NCBI GenBank assembly: GCA_004014935.1
Contig: CP025323.1
Span: 992,001-1,056,000, forward strand
DNA length: 64,000 nt
DNA from: Saccharomycopsis malanga
Taxonomy: Eukaryota; Ascomycota; Saccharomycetes; Ascoideales; Saccharomycopsidaceae
Direction of reading: 5' to 3'
The notes beneath the pieces were generated by a model, which did not search any database, was not told the origin of the DNA, and saw nothing but the letters and a program-made list of their open reading frames with translations. How positions within the stretch are numbered: the stretch's first letter is position 1; every line of letters begins with the position of its first letter. Position numbers and translations under genes: made by a program. This document shows, piece after piece, positions 51,951 through 62,100 of this stretch.

Positions 51951-54488
51951 ATGTTGCGTGTAGGTTCGAGTCATTGGGGCTTTCTGGTGTTGCGGATGCA
52001 GCGAAGAAGCGGGATGAAGTATTCGACTGCTGATCATAGCATATCACCGCTTGAGGAGATACTTTTAAGTGAAAACGCAGTCAAGGCTGATAATGATGGA
52101 CAAAAACATGAGCATCCAAAGAATTCGAGCGAGCCATATGTTAAGCATTCGAGCAAGCCATATGTTAAGAATCCTCGTGAGCAAACGCAAGAGAAGTCAG
52201 CACTGTTTAAACGGTATGAGACCCTTAAGCATGAAGCAGTAAGAAAGAGTTTCAATAACGATAATTCTTCCAGTAGCGAAACAAGTAAGCAGTTACCAGT
52301 GGATCAAGAAGGCAAAGATTTGCCAAATGATTTGGAGCAAAGCCAATATATAAAGCGCACGTCTCGTGATTATACTACAGAAGTAGATCCCGATTTGTTG
52401 TTCGTGAGAAAATTGAATTCTGAACAGGTAGTTTACGAACCTGTAATTCCGAGTTTCAAACAACCGGAGGTACCAAGGTTGGCACATAATTTGTCCAGAG
52501 TGCTTTTCGAACCAAATGTGTATCATCAGTTGCAGGACACAAGGTCTCGTGTGTATAATTTCACACCTTTCTTGAAAAACGTAATGCCTGTTGAGGAGTT
52601 TGATTTCAACAAGATTAATGGCTTTATTCCCGCAGGAAAAGATAAGGTGCTACTTGGCATAGCCAAAGAATTTAACAACGGGTCGATAGCAGCGGTCGCT
52701 AACGCTAATAGTGAAAATTCCAAGGAATCTAGTCAGAAGTCTGAAGATAATGGATCTAAACAAGACTTTGGTCAAAAGCTGAAAAGATCAAGTCGAAAGG
52801 TTAACAAATCTAAAAAAGCTAGGGAAATACTTAAAAAAACGAGTAAATCTGAAAAGATTAAGTTTTATGGGTCCACATCATCAATGACTGGTCTTTTATG
52901 CCATTTGCACTATCTTCTATCAAACTGGAGATATCCTAGTTTCAGTAAGCTTTCCAGCACCTATAATAGCTCCCAGAGCGGATTCACTGTTGGGGCCAAG
53001 TGTGCAACGTCTGTGATCGTGAATCTAAGAGACATTGATCCGGAAACAGGCCATACTGTGTATTCTATTGATTCAGACAAGTCCACCGATAGTGACATTA
53101 TTCTTTCCATATTGGGCCATTCGCTAGAAAAGTTGCTTGTAACCAATGAAGAAGAATTTATGAAAAAGTACAAGTTGCAAACCAGTGCTCCAATAGCATC
53201 AACAATCAAAGATCTTGTAGAAAGCGGCCTGACGGATGCTGAGCCAGCTGAAGAAAAAGAGCCCGAGACTTATCATTACGCCAAAGTCGGTAAGTTTTTG
53301 GTCAGATCTCAATTGGATTGCCATGATCCGAGATTGCCTAACACCGGTGTATTTGATCTCAAGACTAGAGCTGTATGTGCTGTTCGTGCAGATCTCAAAT
53401 ACGTCCAAAACGAACAGAACAATAAAACGGGCTACCAAATTTTGAAACGTTTTGGCCAGTTTGAAAGCCACGAGAGAGAAAAATACGATTTGATCAGATC
53501 TACGATGCTCAAGTATTCTTTCCAAGCCAGAATCGGTAATATGGATGGTATATTTATATGTTATCACAATATTGAAAAGATATTTGGGTTTGAATATGTT
53601 CCAGTGAGTGAAATGGACGAAATATTCCATTCTGATATCGACTCTGAACCTGAAAATGCTAAAGCTTTATTGGATAAGGATTTCTCAGGACAAGAAGCCA
53701 GTTTGTGCTCCTATGTTGCTGAAAAAGAATTTACTTTCAGTTTCAAAATTTTGGAAGATATTGTTAGTTTGCTCATTGAAAGATATATGCCTCAAGTTAC
53801 AAAGAAAGGAGGTTCTAAATCTTTCAGAATGATTCTCAAATGTAAAGTTAGTGATGACAAAACCTCTAAACTTTATGTGCTTTTTGCTCCTTTGACCGAA
53901 GATCAGGTCTCAAGAATCAATGACGTTGGTGTTGTGAAAGATAAGCTTTTGGTAGAAGAGAATTTGACCGATTCGACCGATTTGACTGATTCGCATGATT
54001 TGTTCGATTTGCCTCAAGAAATCACTGAGGACAATGAAGCTGAAACAGATATTACTACACTAGAAGAGGACCAGAATGTTGCTGTTAAGAGAAAGTTGGA
54101 TCCAGTCTATTACCAAATCAAAGAAAAATTGCAAAAAAAAGAATTTTATAAAATAAACCGGGCAACTTCCAAGCACGTTAAGGGATTTGTGGTGACCGTT
54201 GAACATTACTTTGATGGCGCTTTGCTGTCTCAACCTCATCCATTCCCAAAGTCTAAGGATGAATTGTGGAACATCAAATACTTTTTTGACAAGTTACCTG
54301 GAGAAGTTGCGCAGTCCTTATATAACAAATTCTTGAGAGAAAAGGCTGCCGTGTCATGGACAGAAAGAGACTCTAAAAACGAGTTCATCAGCACTTTGAG
54401 ACAGTACGGAAAATTAGGAAGAAAGAGAGAAGAGTACTGGAATAAAATTGATTCCGATGGTAATGTTGTCTGGACTCCTGACAGCTAA
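51951..54488 (+). CDS. PET127: Pet127-like mitochondrial RNA-processing protein
   Basis: 845 residues (S. cerevisiae 800). The first ~25 residues (MLRVGSSHWGFLVLRMQRRSG) are Arg-rich with few acids, a mitochondrial presequence. A Ser/Lys-rich poorly conserved region extends to about 300. Then the Pet127 core: KFYGSTSSMTGLLCHLHYLLS, SGFTVGAKCATSVIVNLRD, YHYAKVGKFLVRSQLDCHD, NTGVFDLKTRAVCAVR, and IGNMDGIFICYHNI; near the end VTVEHYFDGALLSQPHPFP. The layout suggests a membrane-associated nuclease-like fold (PD-(D/E)xK relationship has been proposed for the family). In yeast it aids 5' processing and turnover of mitochondrial RNAs at the inner membrane. Confidence 0.9.
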   Translation: MLRVGSSHWGFLVLRMQRRSGMKYSTADHSISPLEEILLSENAVKADNDGQKHEHPKNSSEPYVKHSSKPYVKNPREQTQEKSALFKRYETLKHEAVRKSFNNDNSSSSETSKQLPVDQEGKDLPNDLEQSQYIKRTSRDYTTEVDPDLLFVRKLNSEQVVYEPVIPSFKQPEVPRLAHNLSRVLFEPNVYHQLQDTRSRVYNFTPFLKNVMPVEEFDFNKINGFIPAGKDKVLLGIAKEFNNGSIAAVANANSENSKESSQKSEDNGSKQDFGQKLKRSSRKVNKSKKAREILKKTSKSEKIKFYGSTSSMTGLLCHLHYLLSNWRYPSFSKLSSTYNSSQSGFTVGAKCATSVIVNLRDIDPETGHTVYSIDSDKSTDSDIILSILGHSLEKLLVTNEEEFMKKYKLQTSAPIASTIKDLVESGLTDAEPAEEKEPETYHYAKVGKFLVRSQLDCHDPRLPNTGVFDLKTRAVCAVRADLKYVQNEQNNKTGYQILKRFGQFESHEREKYDLIRSTMLKYSFQARIGNMDGIFICYHNIEKIFGFEYVPVSEMDEIFHSDIDSEPENAKALLDKDFSGQEASLCSYVAEKEFTFSFKILEDIVSLLIERYMPQVTKKGGSKSFRMILKCKVSDDKTSKLYVLFAPLTEDQVSRINDVGVVKDKLLVEENLTDSTDLTDSHDLFDLPQEITEDNEAETDITTLEEDQNVAVKRKLDPVYYQIKEKLQKKEFYKINRATSKHVKGFVVTVEHYFDGALLSQPHPFPKSKDELWNIKYFFDKLPGEVAQSLYNKFLREKAAVSWTERDSKNEFISTLRQYGKLGRKREEYWNKIDSDGNVVWTPDS

Positions 54489-55326
54489 TTATAGAACTTT
54501 CGAGTAAATCAACACTATAAGTGAGCTAAATATATCATGTCCATACATTATATTATACTTTTTGGAAAGTTCTTCAAACAAGGTCGATACTCGACATTAG
54601 CATTTTCTTTTATACATCTTAGTTTGATATAGCTTTTTATACAATGGAGCTTCCAGAGCTCAATATACAATGTAAATATAATGCCTCAATAAAGCTGTTG
54701 CAAATAATGTAGATTATACAAACATTATTAGTTCATCAATCACTAAATGCATACTTACTTTCTGGCTCAACGTTAACTATTTAATTCCCTGTATGACCAA
54801 TTGGATTTGAAAGATAAGCATGAAAGGCAAAATCAGTCAATTTTTTGTTTTACAAAGTGATATTTACTTGATGATTCATTTCTAACTTTTTACAGCTTAA
54901 ATACGCAATCTACACTGATAGAATTTTTTTGCTAAAAGCTTCAAATGCTGAGCAACATGTGGAAAAGCAAATGTATTTGTAATATTGAAAAAAATTCATC
55001 AACTAATAATGTGGGCCGCTGGGCTTGAAATATATGATATTATTATTATTATAACTAATGGTGTGCGAAATAATACTTACAACATGGTATTCATTTCTAG
55101 TACCTTGAGTTTTCAGTACAATTCTACTATTTCATAGTTTTCTATAGTTTTAATAATGATTCCAAACTCTTTCCGCTTGGTTACCGGTATTATAAGCGAT
55201 TCTTCAACTTTAAGTATAATCGTAGTATATATATACTCTCAACTATATCTTTACATATTTATGATTACCCGCACATATAGATTTTGCAGAATAAGGCGAT
55301 CGGTCTGCAGAACTTTGCGAGGATTT
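54489..55326. other. Intergenic region between PET127 and tRNA-Ile with a tiny SINE-like insertion
   Basis: About 840 bp. It contains the 39-bp SINE-like remnant at 55014-55052 with target duplications, otherwise AT-rich. No gene is seen. Confidence 0.5.
55014..55052 (+). repeat. SINE-like family, both ends joined by internal deletion, with target-site duplication (copy 10)
   Basis: GGCCGCTGGGC (the element's 5' end, as at 13354) runs straight into TTGAAATATATGATATT and a (TTA)n tail; the junction is the hexamer CTGGGC present at both places in the full element. It is flanked by AACTAATAATGTG (55001-55013) and AACTAATGGTGTG (55053-55065), 11 of 13 bases identical. Confidence 0.75.
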
Positions 55327-55441
55327 GCTCCTGTGGCGCAGAGGTAAGCGCTTCGTGCTTATAATGTCTAACGGCTTTATACATAAAGTCACGGTCGTGT
55401 GAGGAACGCGACGGTCGTGGGTTCGAACCCCTCCTGGAGCA
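55327..55441 (+). tRNA. tRNA-Ile (anticodon UAU) with a 42-nt intron
   Basis: Exons 55327-55363 and 55406-55441 join to 73 nt. Acceptor GCTCCTG pairs with CTGGAGC (allowing a mismatch/wobble at the base), D arm GCGCAGAGGTAAGCGC, anticodon stem TCGTG/CGCGA closing loop CTTATAA with anticodon TAT, T arm GTGGGTTCGAACCCC, discriminator A. The intron sits at the canonical position one base after the anticodon. S. cerevisiae tRNA-Ile-UAU also carries an intron. A long T run follows at 55450-55462. Confidence 0.94.
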
Positions 55442-56995
55442 AATTTCCTCTTTTTTTTTTTTTGCTTATTTTCACAACTATTTATATTTACAAAGTGCTA
55501 AAACATATATTTTTTATTTTATGGAGGCGAGGGATGTAGGAAAGAGAACTACATTTGTTTGTATTACATTAATGTCGCTGACAAGACTCACGCCTACATG
55601 TAGAACAATACTGGGGATGACCTACTTTATTGCAGAACAGACCAATGGCGTATGTTTCAGGGCGAGCGTGTATAAAAAACTATCCATTACAATCAATGAA
55701 TCCGTAGTGTTAACAGCCGTTATATTGTTTATTTTGGAGAGAACATGTCGTTTAAGGAAAATGTAGAAAAATACTGCACTGGTCATATTACAAGGTGGCT
55801 AGCCAGGTTCCTCTTTGAGGGATGCTGGGGTTTCAGGTGACAACTGGCTAATTTTATTTGTATAGGTTTGGTCTTACTGATGATTATGCGTTCAGACGAA
55901 AGCACAATTTGACGGGATAACAGACTATGCACCAATACTGTTTCTTCTACGCAGGGGGGTTTAGTTTCTGCTATTATACTGACTAGTGAAATAACCATTC
56001 GGTGATAAAAAAGGGCCAATATGATGTTTGAACATTTGCGGGTCTTGATAGAAAGATTTTGACTTCGTGTAGCTCATGCGTCTACCTGCATAATGGAACC
56101 ATCTCAGGCCAATTAACGTTAATCACCACTAGTCAATAAAGGTGAAAAAATGATTGTTACCAACAGCATCTTCAACAATTGTTCAACAGCAAAGTCCACA
56201 AAATATATATACAAAAACTAGAACCCTGTTTTCAAGACAGCAGGGGTTATATTAGCAATGCTGGTGAGACTTTACATGCGATTTTTCACCCTTTATGTTT
56301 TTAAAATGAAAAAAAAACGCTTTATCAAAATTTGAGCTTTATTAAACCCCTAATAATGTACTTAGTTCATATATATGGTGCTGCAATTGCAAAATAACAA
56401 TGTTCAGCCAATCATAAAGTATATTAGTCAACCCCAGTCAGTAACCGTTAAGAAAGTCGCCATGCACGCCAATGCATTGTCATGCATGCCAATGCTGGAA
56501 ATGCACCAGCGCAATCTGCACAGCTGCATGAATTTTTTCAAGCCAGTGAAGGCCGCGTAGGGCATACTAGGAAGAGTCTGAGCCATCAAATGTGATGATT
56601 TACTCTTAAAAATTTACAATAATATGCAGTTTTTCAAATATTTTTTTTTCTTTGACTATCTCAGTATATGATAAGGCACATTCCTTCGCTAAAAGGTGCT
56701 TTATTTGTCCATTCTTTCGTTAAATATATACATTAAAGGCGGTCTTGCTGCAATATTTACAGTCTGACAGTGATTCCCGTGGAAGAAGACCCAAGCTGAC
56801 CGATTATCCAATTTAACTTGTCCTTGTTCGGTTGATTGACCAATCATATTCCTAATCAACACTTTTAATACCATTTAGGGTCGCGTGTTCACACCCTGCC
56901 TCTTATCTGGCTACGTCAATATAAATACGAGGTCAGAAGCTTACTTGGCAGAAAAACAGCCTTTTTATCTGTTCTATATAACCAAAAGGTTCACC
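55442..56995. other. Intergenic region between tRNA-Ile and the short spliced gene
   Basis: About 1.55 kb, AT-rich. Small open frames (e.g. 55521-55766, 56375-56560) lack features. Near 56460-56510 the hexamers ATGCAT/GCATGC and the phrase CCAATGC recur three times, a local simple repeat. TATA-like ATATAAATA at 56919-56927 probably serves the next gene. Confidence 0.35.
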
Positions 56996-57403
56996 ATGAG
57001 CGACATCAACCACGTATCGCCAGGCATCAGGTCCACGATCAGAGAATATCTCAGAAACCTTTATGTCAACTGGATCAAGACAGGCAGATTCTACACTGCT
57101 CTCAGAGACAAGACCAAAAACAATTTGAAAAAGCTTCATCCTAGACACATTCAAGACGTTCTTGCTGACATTTTCCGCAAAGCTAAGAACGGTATTGTGA
57201 GTTTTGTTAAGAAAATCTTGAGTGCTCCTATGAACTTTGTCAGAATGGTGGTTGCGTTCATGATAAGCGAATTAGTCACCAGTAAGGATTTACAAACCCG
57301 TACGTATTTGCTTTTGAATTTTTACTCTTTTCTAGAATCATACTAACACATAGCAGGCCTTATGAACCATTTTACCACCAGAAGACAGGTAGCTGCCCAT
57401 TAA
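56996..57403 (+). CDS. Short protein of unknown function, predicted to be spliced near its 3' end
   Basis: ATG at 56996 begins MSDINHVSPGIRSTIREYL; upstream in-frame residues lie between the TATA-like boxes and are probably leader. Exon 1 would run to 57299 and exon 2 from 57354 to 57403, giving 117 residues ending TTRRQVAAH. The intron has donor GTACGT, a perfect TACTAAC branch site (57341-57347) and acceptor ATAG (57350-57353), 54 nt long, the same length as the ARG8 intron. An alternative donor GTAAGG at 57282 keeps the same frame. If unspliced, the stop falls inside TACTAAC and the protein ends at 57346. The protein is basic, with amphipathic helices (NGIVSFVKKILSAPMNFVRMVVAFMISELV) but no named domain. 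I do not recognise it. Confidence 0.6.
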
Positions 57404-57604
57404 ATCATTATTTGTTTTCTTCTTTTTCTTCTTCTTCCCACAGTCTTCATTATTATAGGCTATGTACTTTACCACCCAACCCAATTTTCGTTACACTTTT
57501 TTTACCGTTGAATGTCTAACAAATATAACTATTTTTGAATAATAAGACTTGTTTCTATCCTAATTTTGTAAACATAATTATGAACGACCAATTTTTTGTA
57601 AAAA

Positions 57605-58246
57605 TCACTCATCATCATCGTCATCTTCCATTAGAATCTCATCGTCGTCGTCGTCATCATCATCGTCACTTGCTGCTGCTGCTGCTGCTGCTGCCGCAGC
57701 GGCTCTTCGTTTTTGTTCTTCCAATTCCATCTGTCTTTCCTTTTCCTTTTGTTTTTTCAGTGGCTTGCCTCTTTTCTTTGGCGGTTGGCTGACTTCTTCC
57801 TCGCCATCATTTTTCTTATTTCTCTTCTTATACTTTTTACCTTTACGACTACTGTTTTTACCAGCCTTTGCCATCGGCGCTTCGCCTGCTTCTTCTGCCA
57901 TCTGCTTCAAATCTTTTACAACATGAGGCTTTGAATCAAATGCCTTTTTGTTCTGCAAAATAATCTTAAAGTTTCGATTAATTTCTTCCATTCTATTCAA
58001 CTTATTTGGATCTTTCCGTACAGCAAACTTGAAATCCTCAAGTTTCACCTTTGCTCTACCATGTAATTCTGCCGACCTTATCGACTCATTGAACACATCT
58101 ACTAAAAACCCAACTACGATATCTTCCAAAGTATCCAACGTCTCGGGGAGAGCCTCATCAAACCCTATGGCCTCCATCATATATGCAATATCACTCTGAA
58201 ACGAGTTTTTCTTCGATTTTGTTCGCGTAGCGTTCTGAGATGACAT
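57605..58246 (-). CDS. TAF13: Taf13, histone-fold subunit of TFIID
   Basis: 213 residues (S. cerevisiae 167). The histone fold covers about residues 14-95: FQSDIAYMMEAIGFDEALPE, TLEDIVVGFLVDVFNESI, KVKLEDFKFAVRKDPNKLNRMEEI (cited by LEDFKFAVRKDP, the TFIID-18 family signature). It pairs with Taf11 in TFIID at core promoters. The C-terminal half is a basic KKRNKKND/PPKKRGKPLKKQ region, a run of 11 Ala and an Asp-rich tail with nine consecutive Asp, longer than in other yeasts. The Ala and Asp runs come from GCAGCA and GATGAC repeats. A CACGTG box lies about 125 bp upstream (58371-58376). Confidence 0.92.
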   Translation of the reverse strand: MSSQNATRTKSKKNSFQSDIAYMMEAIGFDEALPETLDTLEDIVVGFLVDVFNESIRSAELHGRAKVKLEDFKFAVRKDPNKLNRMEEINRNFKIILQNKKAFDSKPHVVKDLKQMAEEAGEAPMAKAGKNSSRKGKKYKKRNKKNDGEEEVSQPPKKRGKPLKKQKEKERQMELEEQKRRAAAAAAAAAAASDDDDDDDDDEILMEDDDDDE

Positions 58247-58422
58247 CCTTTACTAATTATATTGCTTATAAACGCCCTAAACCCTTTAGTTATTCACTAT
58301 AATAGTCCCTATTATCGCATTGTTTATTAGCTATTTTCACCTATTCAATCTCCTTAGTATTTACTCGGGTCACGTGTGGTGAACTGGTAGAGGTTTAGAT
58401 ATTGTTGATATTATCATATTAT

Positions 58423-58467
58423 GTACTGGGCTTGAAATATAAGATTATTATTATTATTATTATTATC
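58423..58467 (+). repeat. SINE-like family, strongly 5'-truncated copy with 10-bp target-site duplication (copy 11)
   Basis: GTACTGGGCTTGAAATATAAGA and a (TTA)n tail only. ATCATATTAT flanks it at 58413-58422 and 58468-58477. Confidence 0.8.
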
Positions 58468-58612
58468 ATCATATTATAGTGTAATTTTGTAAACTACTGA
58501 AAAAATGGCAATTTTCCGCGGTTTAGATTATGTAATGGTTATTCATTGTGATATTACAGATTTTTAGCACAGTCTCTTACAGTTGTGGCGGTATTTATTA
58601 CTTATAATCAAC

Positions 58613-58932
58613 TCTAATATCTTATAATTCGAGCCCAGTAAATACCAGTTTCGTATATACGCGTCAGGTTTGAAGGGACTTGGCAAAACCTAGTGGGGAA
58701 AACCCAACGATGTCCTTCTGATCATAATCTTATCACCCAATTATTTAGAAAGTATGAATTTTTTGGTCTAGGTCATGTTTTAGACTGTTGCAGTTGCCTG
58801 TTCAGCATCGTAAAAATAGCGAGTAAAAAGTGTTCGTCTTGGGAATTGAACCCATGTGCCTGTTAGCCATTGAACTATCCTGCCAGGTCTTTTCTCTTCT
58901 TCGAGAGTGTTATCTGCTAAACTATCCTGCAA
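58613..58932 (-). repeat. SINE-like family, nearly full-length two-A-box subtype (copy 12)
   Basis: Reversed. On the minus strand: TTGCAGGATAGTTTAGCAG, GAAGAGAAAAGACCTGGCAG, a second A box TAGTTCAATGG, then B box GGTTCAATTCC, an exact polymerase III match, and AAGACGAACACTTTTTACTCGC. The body and 3' end agree with copy 3 and finish in a short ATT tail. About 320 bp; the best second copy for building a consensus. Confidence 0.8.
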
Positions 58933-59127
58933 CTTAGTTGCTTAGCTACTTACATGAACATCTAGAAATGACCAAAACCAGATTTTCATTGATAGATTAG
59001 TTGTAAATATGCCATACTAATCGTTACAAGGAACCTTGATCATAACTTGTTTCATATTATAAATGGGTATCAACAAAAACTATGTGTTCCATGCACCGAA
59101 AAACTTAATGTAGTCAACTTTGTATTC

Positions 59128-62100
59128 TCAATACCCTGTTAAGCCAAAAACCAAGTCATCAAGTTCTCGAGGAACTTCTCCGCAATCTGGACATTCGGTT
59201 TCTCCCTCTTCAACAAACCATTCTTTCATACAGGACGTATGGCCCTGGTGGCCGCAGTGTAGGAGACCAGTAGCTAACCCCTTGATGGGTATATTGCAAA
59301 GGCAGCAAGTTCCTAAGAACTTGTTACAATTTGAGCAATACCAGTTATTATATTTATTAGAATTGACCCCTTGCAAGCTGTGTATTATAAGCTTTTTGCA
59401 ATGAGGACAAAACTTTTTGATCTCGGTGTTGACAAGGCCCGCCTCTTTGATTTCGGAAATTTTGCTGTATTTCATAATCAAGCCAGTGACCACGTAGAGG
59501 TCGCGGGCACGTAAATAGTCTATGAAGGCACTGAGCCAACATTTAGCCTGGTATGTTGTGATAGAATAACTAGCAAAGTCGTACTCAGCAGGTTGTTTCA
59601 ACCGTTTTTGGAAAAAGCCATAAAACATCTGGGTCATCATTGTGAGCATCAAAAGATCGCCTTCTTCTTGTGCCGAAGCACATGCTTGATATATCAAGTA
59701 TTCGATTTTCCATGGTTTAGCATCGAAAGTGCGAGTTTCCAAGGCATAAGCTAACTCGTTGATGTTGAACTCGATGTCTGCTTTGGAATGCATCGAATTG
59801 GCATTGCTTATAGACTTGTTTTTATTAGTTAGCTGCCGGGTCAAATTACTATGATTAGCTCTAAATCTTTGGCCTTCACTGTTTTTACGCAACATTCGTT
59901 CTCCGCCAAATTTTGCTTTCAAAGAGATATTGTTCAATGAGTGTGTAATTTCAGGTGGAATTTGGTTCGAGAAGGAAAAGGAGGCATTCTTAGCAAGTTT
60001 AAACTCACTTTCTGGCGGCCTACGAGACTCTGAAAATGAATTTCCCCGATGTGCAAATGCAGAGTTCTTGTACGATGTCGGTGATACCAGGATTGCAGTT
60101 TCCCATTTGTTAAACGAAGCAGGTTTTACTCGTGAGGTGTCTGTCTTGGTAACGTTGTCATTTTCGGTTGTAGAGAGTCTAGTTTTCCTTGGAGCAGTTT
60201 CAGCAACAGAGTCGTCTTCAGATAAATAATCTGAATCTGAAGAACTTTCTTGTTCATTCAGATGTTCAGGGGTTTTATTAGTATCGCTCTCAGCATCATT
60301 TTCGCCAGTACTGATTGCATCTTCATTTTCAGCTATCCAAGAGTCCCCCCTTTGCAACGGAGAAATGTCAAATTCACTAGGCTGCCGAGGCTTGACAAAA
60401 CTGCGTTTTCCTTTGTTGGAATTGTTGGAGACTGTAGAGCTTTCGTTCATTGAGGACTGGTTGCATGAAGAAGACGATTGTGCAGACGAAGATCGATTAT
60501 CATAGGAACTGGCGTAAAATCCATCGTAATCATCAGAGTCTTCGTAATAGTCAAAGTTTGCGCTTTCGTCATCATCCTCGTCATCATCAGCATCGTCATA
60601 TAGTACGTCTGATTGATGAAACACCACACTTCCTGGCCGCGAACGTTCAAAGTCAGAATCAGAAGATTCTCTATGTATGCTAGAAGACAAACTAGCCAGT
60701 TTTTTCATTCTCCGCTTGAGTTTGTCTCTTACAAAAGGAGTCTTGGATTCCTGGGCAGCCACTTTTTGCAAACGAGCGTCGTTTGCGTCAAATACATTGT
60801 AACTGTAATAGAATTCTGGAAAGTTCTGTAAAGGATACATATTGCGGGTCTTTCTGGCTCGGAAATACACTTTGTAATCTATGTCGGTGAGAAAGGACTC
60901 AATGTCGATAATGAGGCCATGAAGTAGAATTTTGAAGATTTTGTAGTATTTTACAATCTTAAAGGTCGCAGCCAATGACACAATATACTTTAATTGGATC
61001 AACAAGTTGATAAGATCACGTCTACGTCTTCTAACGTAAAACACTACGGAGATGATTCGAAGGAGATTGGTTAAGTTTCCTTTTTCAAGCGCCTCTTTGA
61101 CTGATTTGGTGATAAAGGGCACAAACTCGTTGTTGGCCATCATTACAAAGTACTGCCTTGATAGAGATTTGATGTTACTTTTGAAACTGTTTTTAGTTTC
61201 TGGCTCCCCCTCTATACCAGTGACGGTATCGTTGGCTTCTTTTGTTTCTTGGTTCTCGGTGAACGTGTTTATATTAAGATTCAAGTTTTCCGGCAATGGG
61301 ACAAAGTTCTTGCTTTCATCCTTTGGACTGTCGCTTTCATTGACCGTTTCTTTGGTGTCGGCGGTACCTTCTTTCTCCACATTTTCTTTCTTTTCAGGTT
61401 CATTCTTTTGAGCTTTTTTGAAAACCATTTCACTTTTTGCCTTGTAATCTTTAAACAAAAGCTCGTTATAATTAATTTTTTTCTCATGAAACTTGTTCAA
61501 AAAATCGAAAAACGCAGTGATGAATATCTTAAACACTGCGTCTTTTACGAAACCATCTTTGGAATATTCCTTGTCAAACTTTGTCTTCAAATTCGACACA
61601 TATAGCAAAGGAATAGAATCCTTTTCATAATCTATTGTTTCGGCAGTTGACATATGGTTCGCAGGACTGTACGCTGTGCTGGCTAGTCTGGATGTGCTGG
61701 CCATAGAAACATATGACGGAACATGGTGAAATCCGTTGATGGGCGACGAGTTTCTTTTGTTGAATAAATTGCCACTATTAGGTGTGTTCCGTGAGCTGCT
61801 TACGTTTCTACTACAACTGCTAGTTTGGTTCGGTGTGTTTCTACTAAGAGGAGTCATGGACTTGTTTCCAAATAAAGGAGAGCGAGTAAAGCCTTCGTTA
61901 AAGTTCAAATCGCTTCCTGATCGCTGTATGGCGTTAGCAAAAGCTGCGGAATGGTCTGTGCTATTATTTCTCAGCAATTTCTTATTTACAGACAATGCTG
62001 TTCGGGATCTGATCAATTTGGGCTTAAATTCCTTGGCGTGTCCTCCAACAATGTCTTCGTTAAGAGCATAGGCAGACTCATCGCCATATGACGGCTTGCG

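Larger units (their letters stand above)
58247..59127. other. Intergenic region between TAF13 and RTC1 with two opposed SINE-like copies
   Basis: About 880 bp. It contains the TAF13 promoter with CACGTG at 58371-58376, a short insertion at 58423-58467, and a nearly full copy, reversed, at 58613-58932. Confidence 0.6.

Noticed and set aside
55332-55441. Calling the Ile tRNA a Met or Tyr tRNA from the uninterrupted sequence
   Set aside because: With the 42-nt intron removed the anticodon loop CTTATAA and stem TCGTG/CGCGA are clear, giving UAU.
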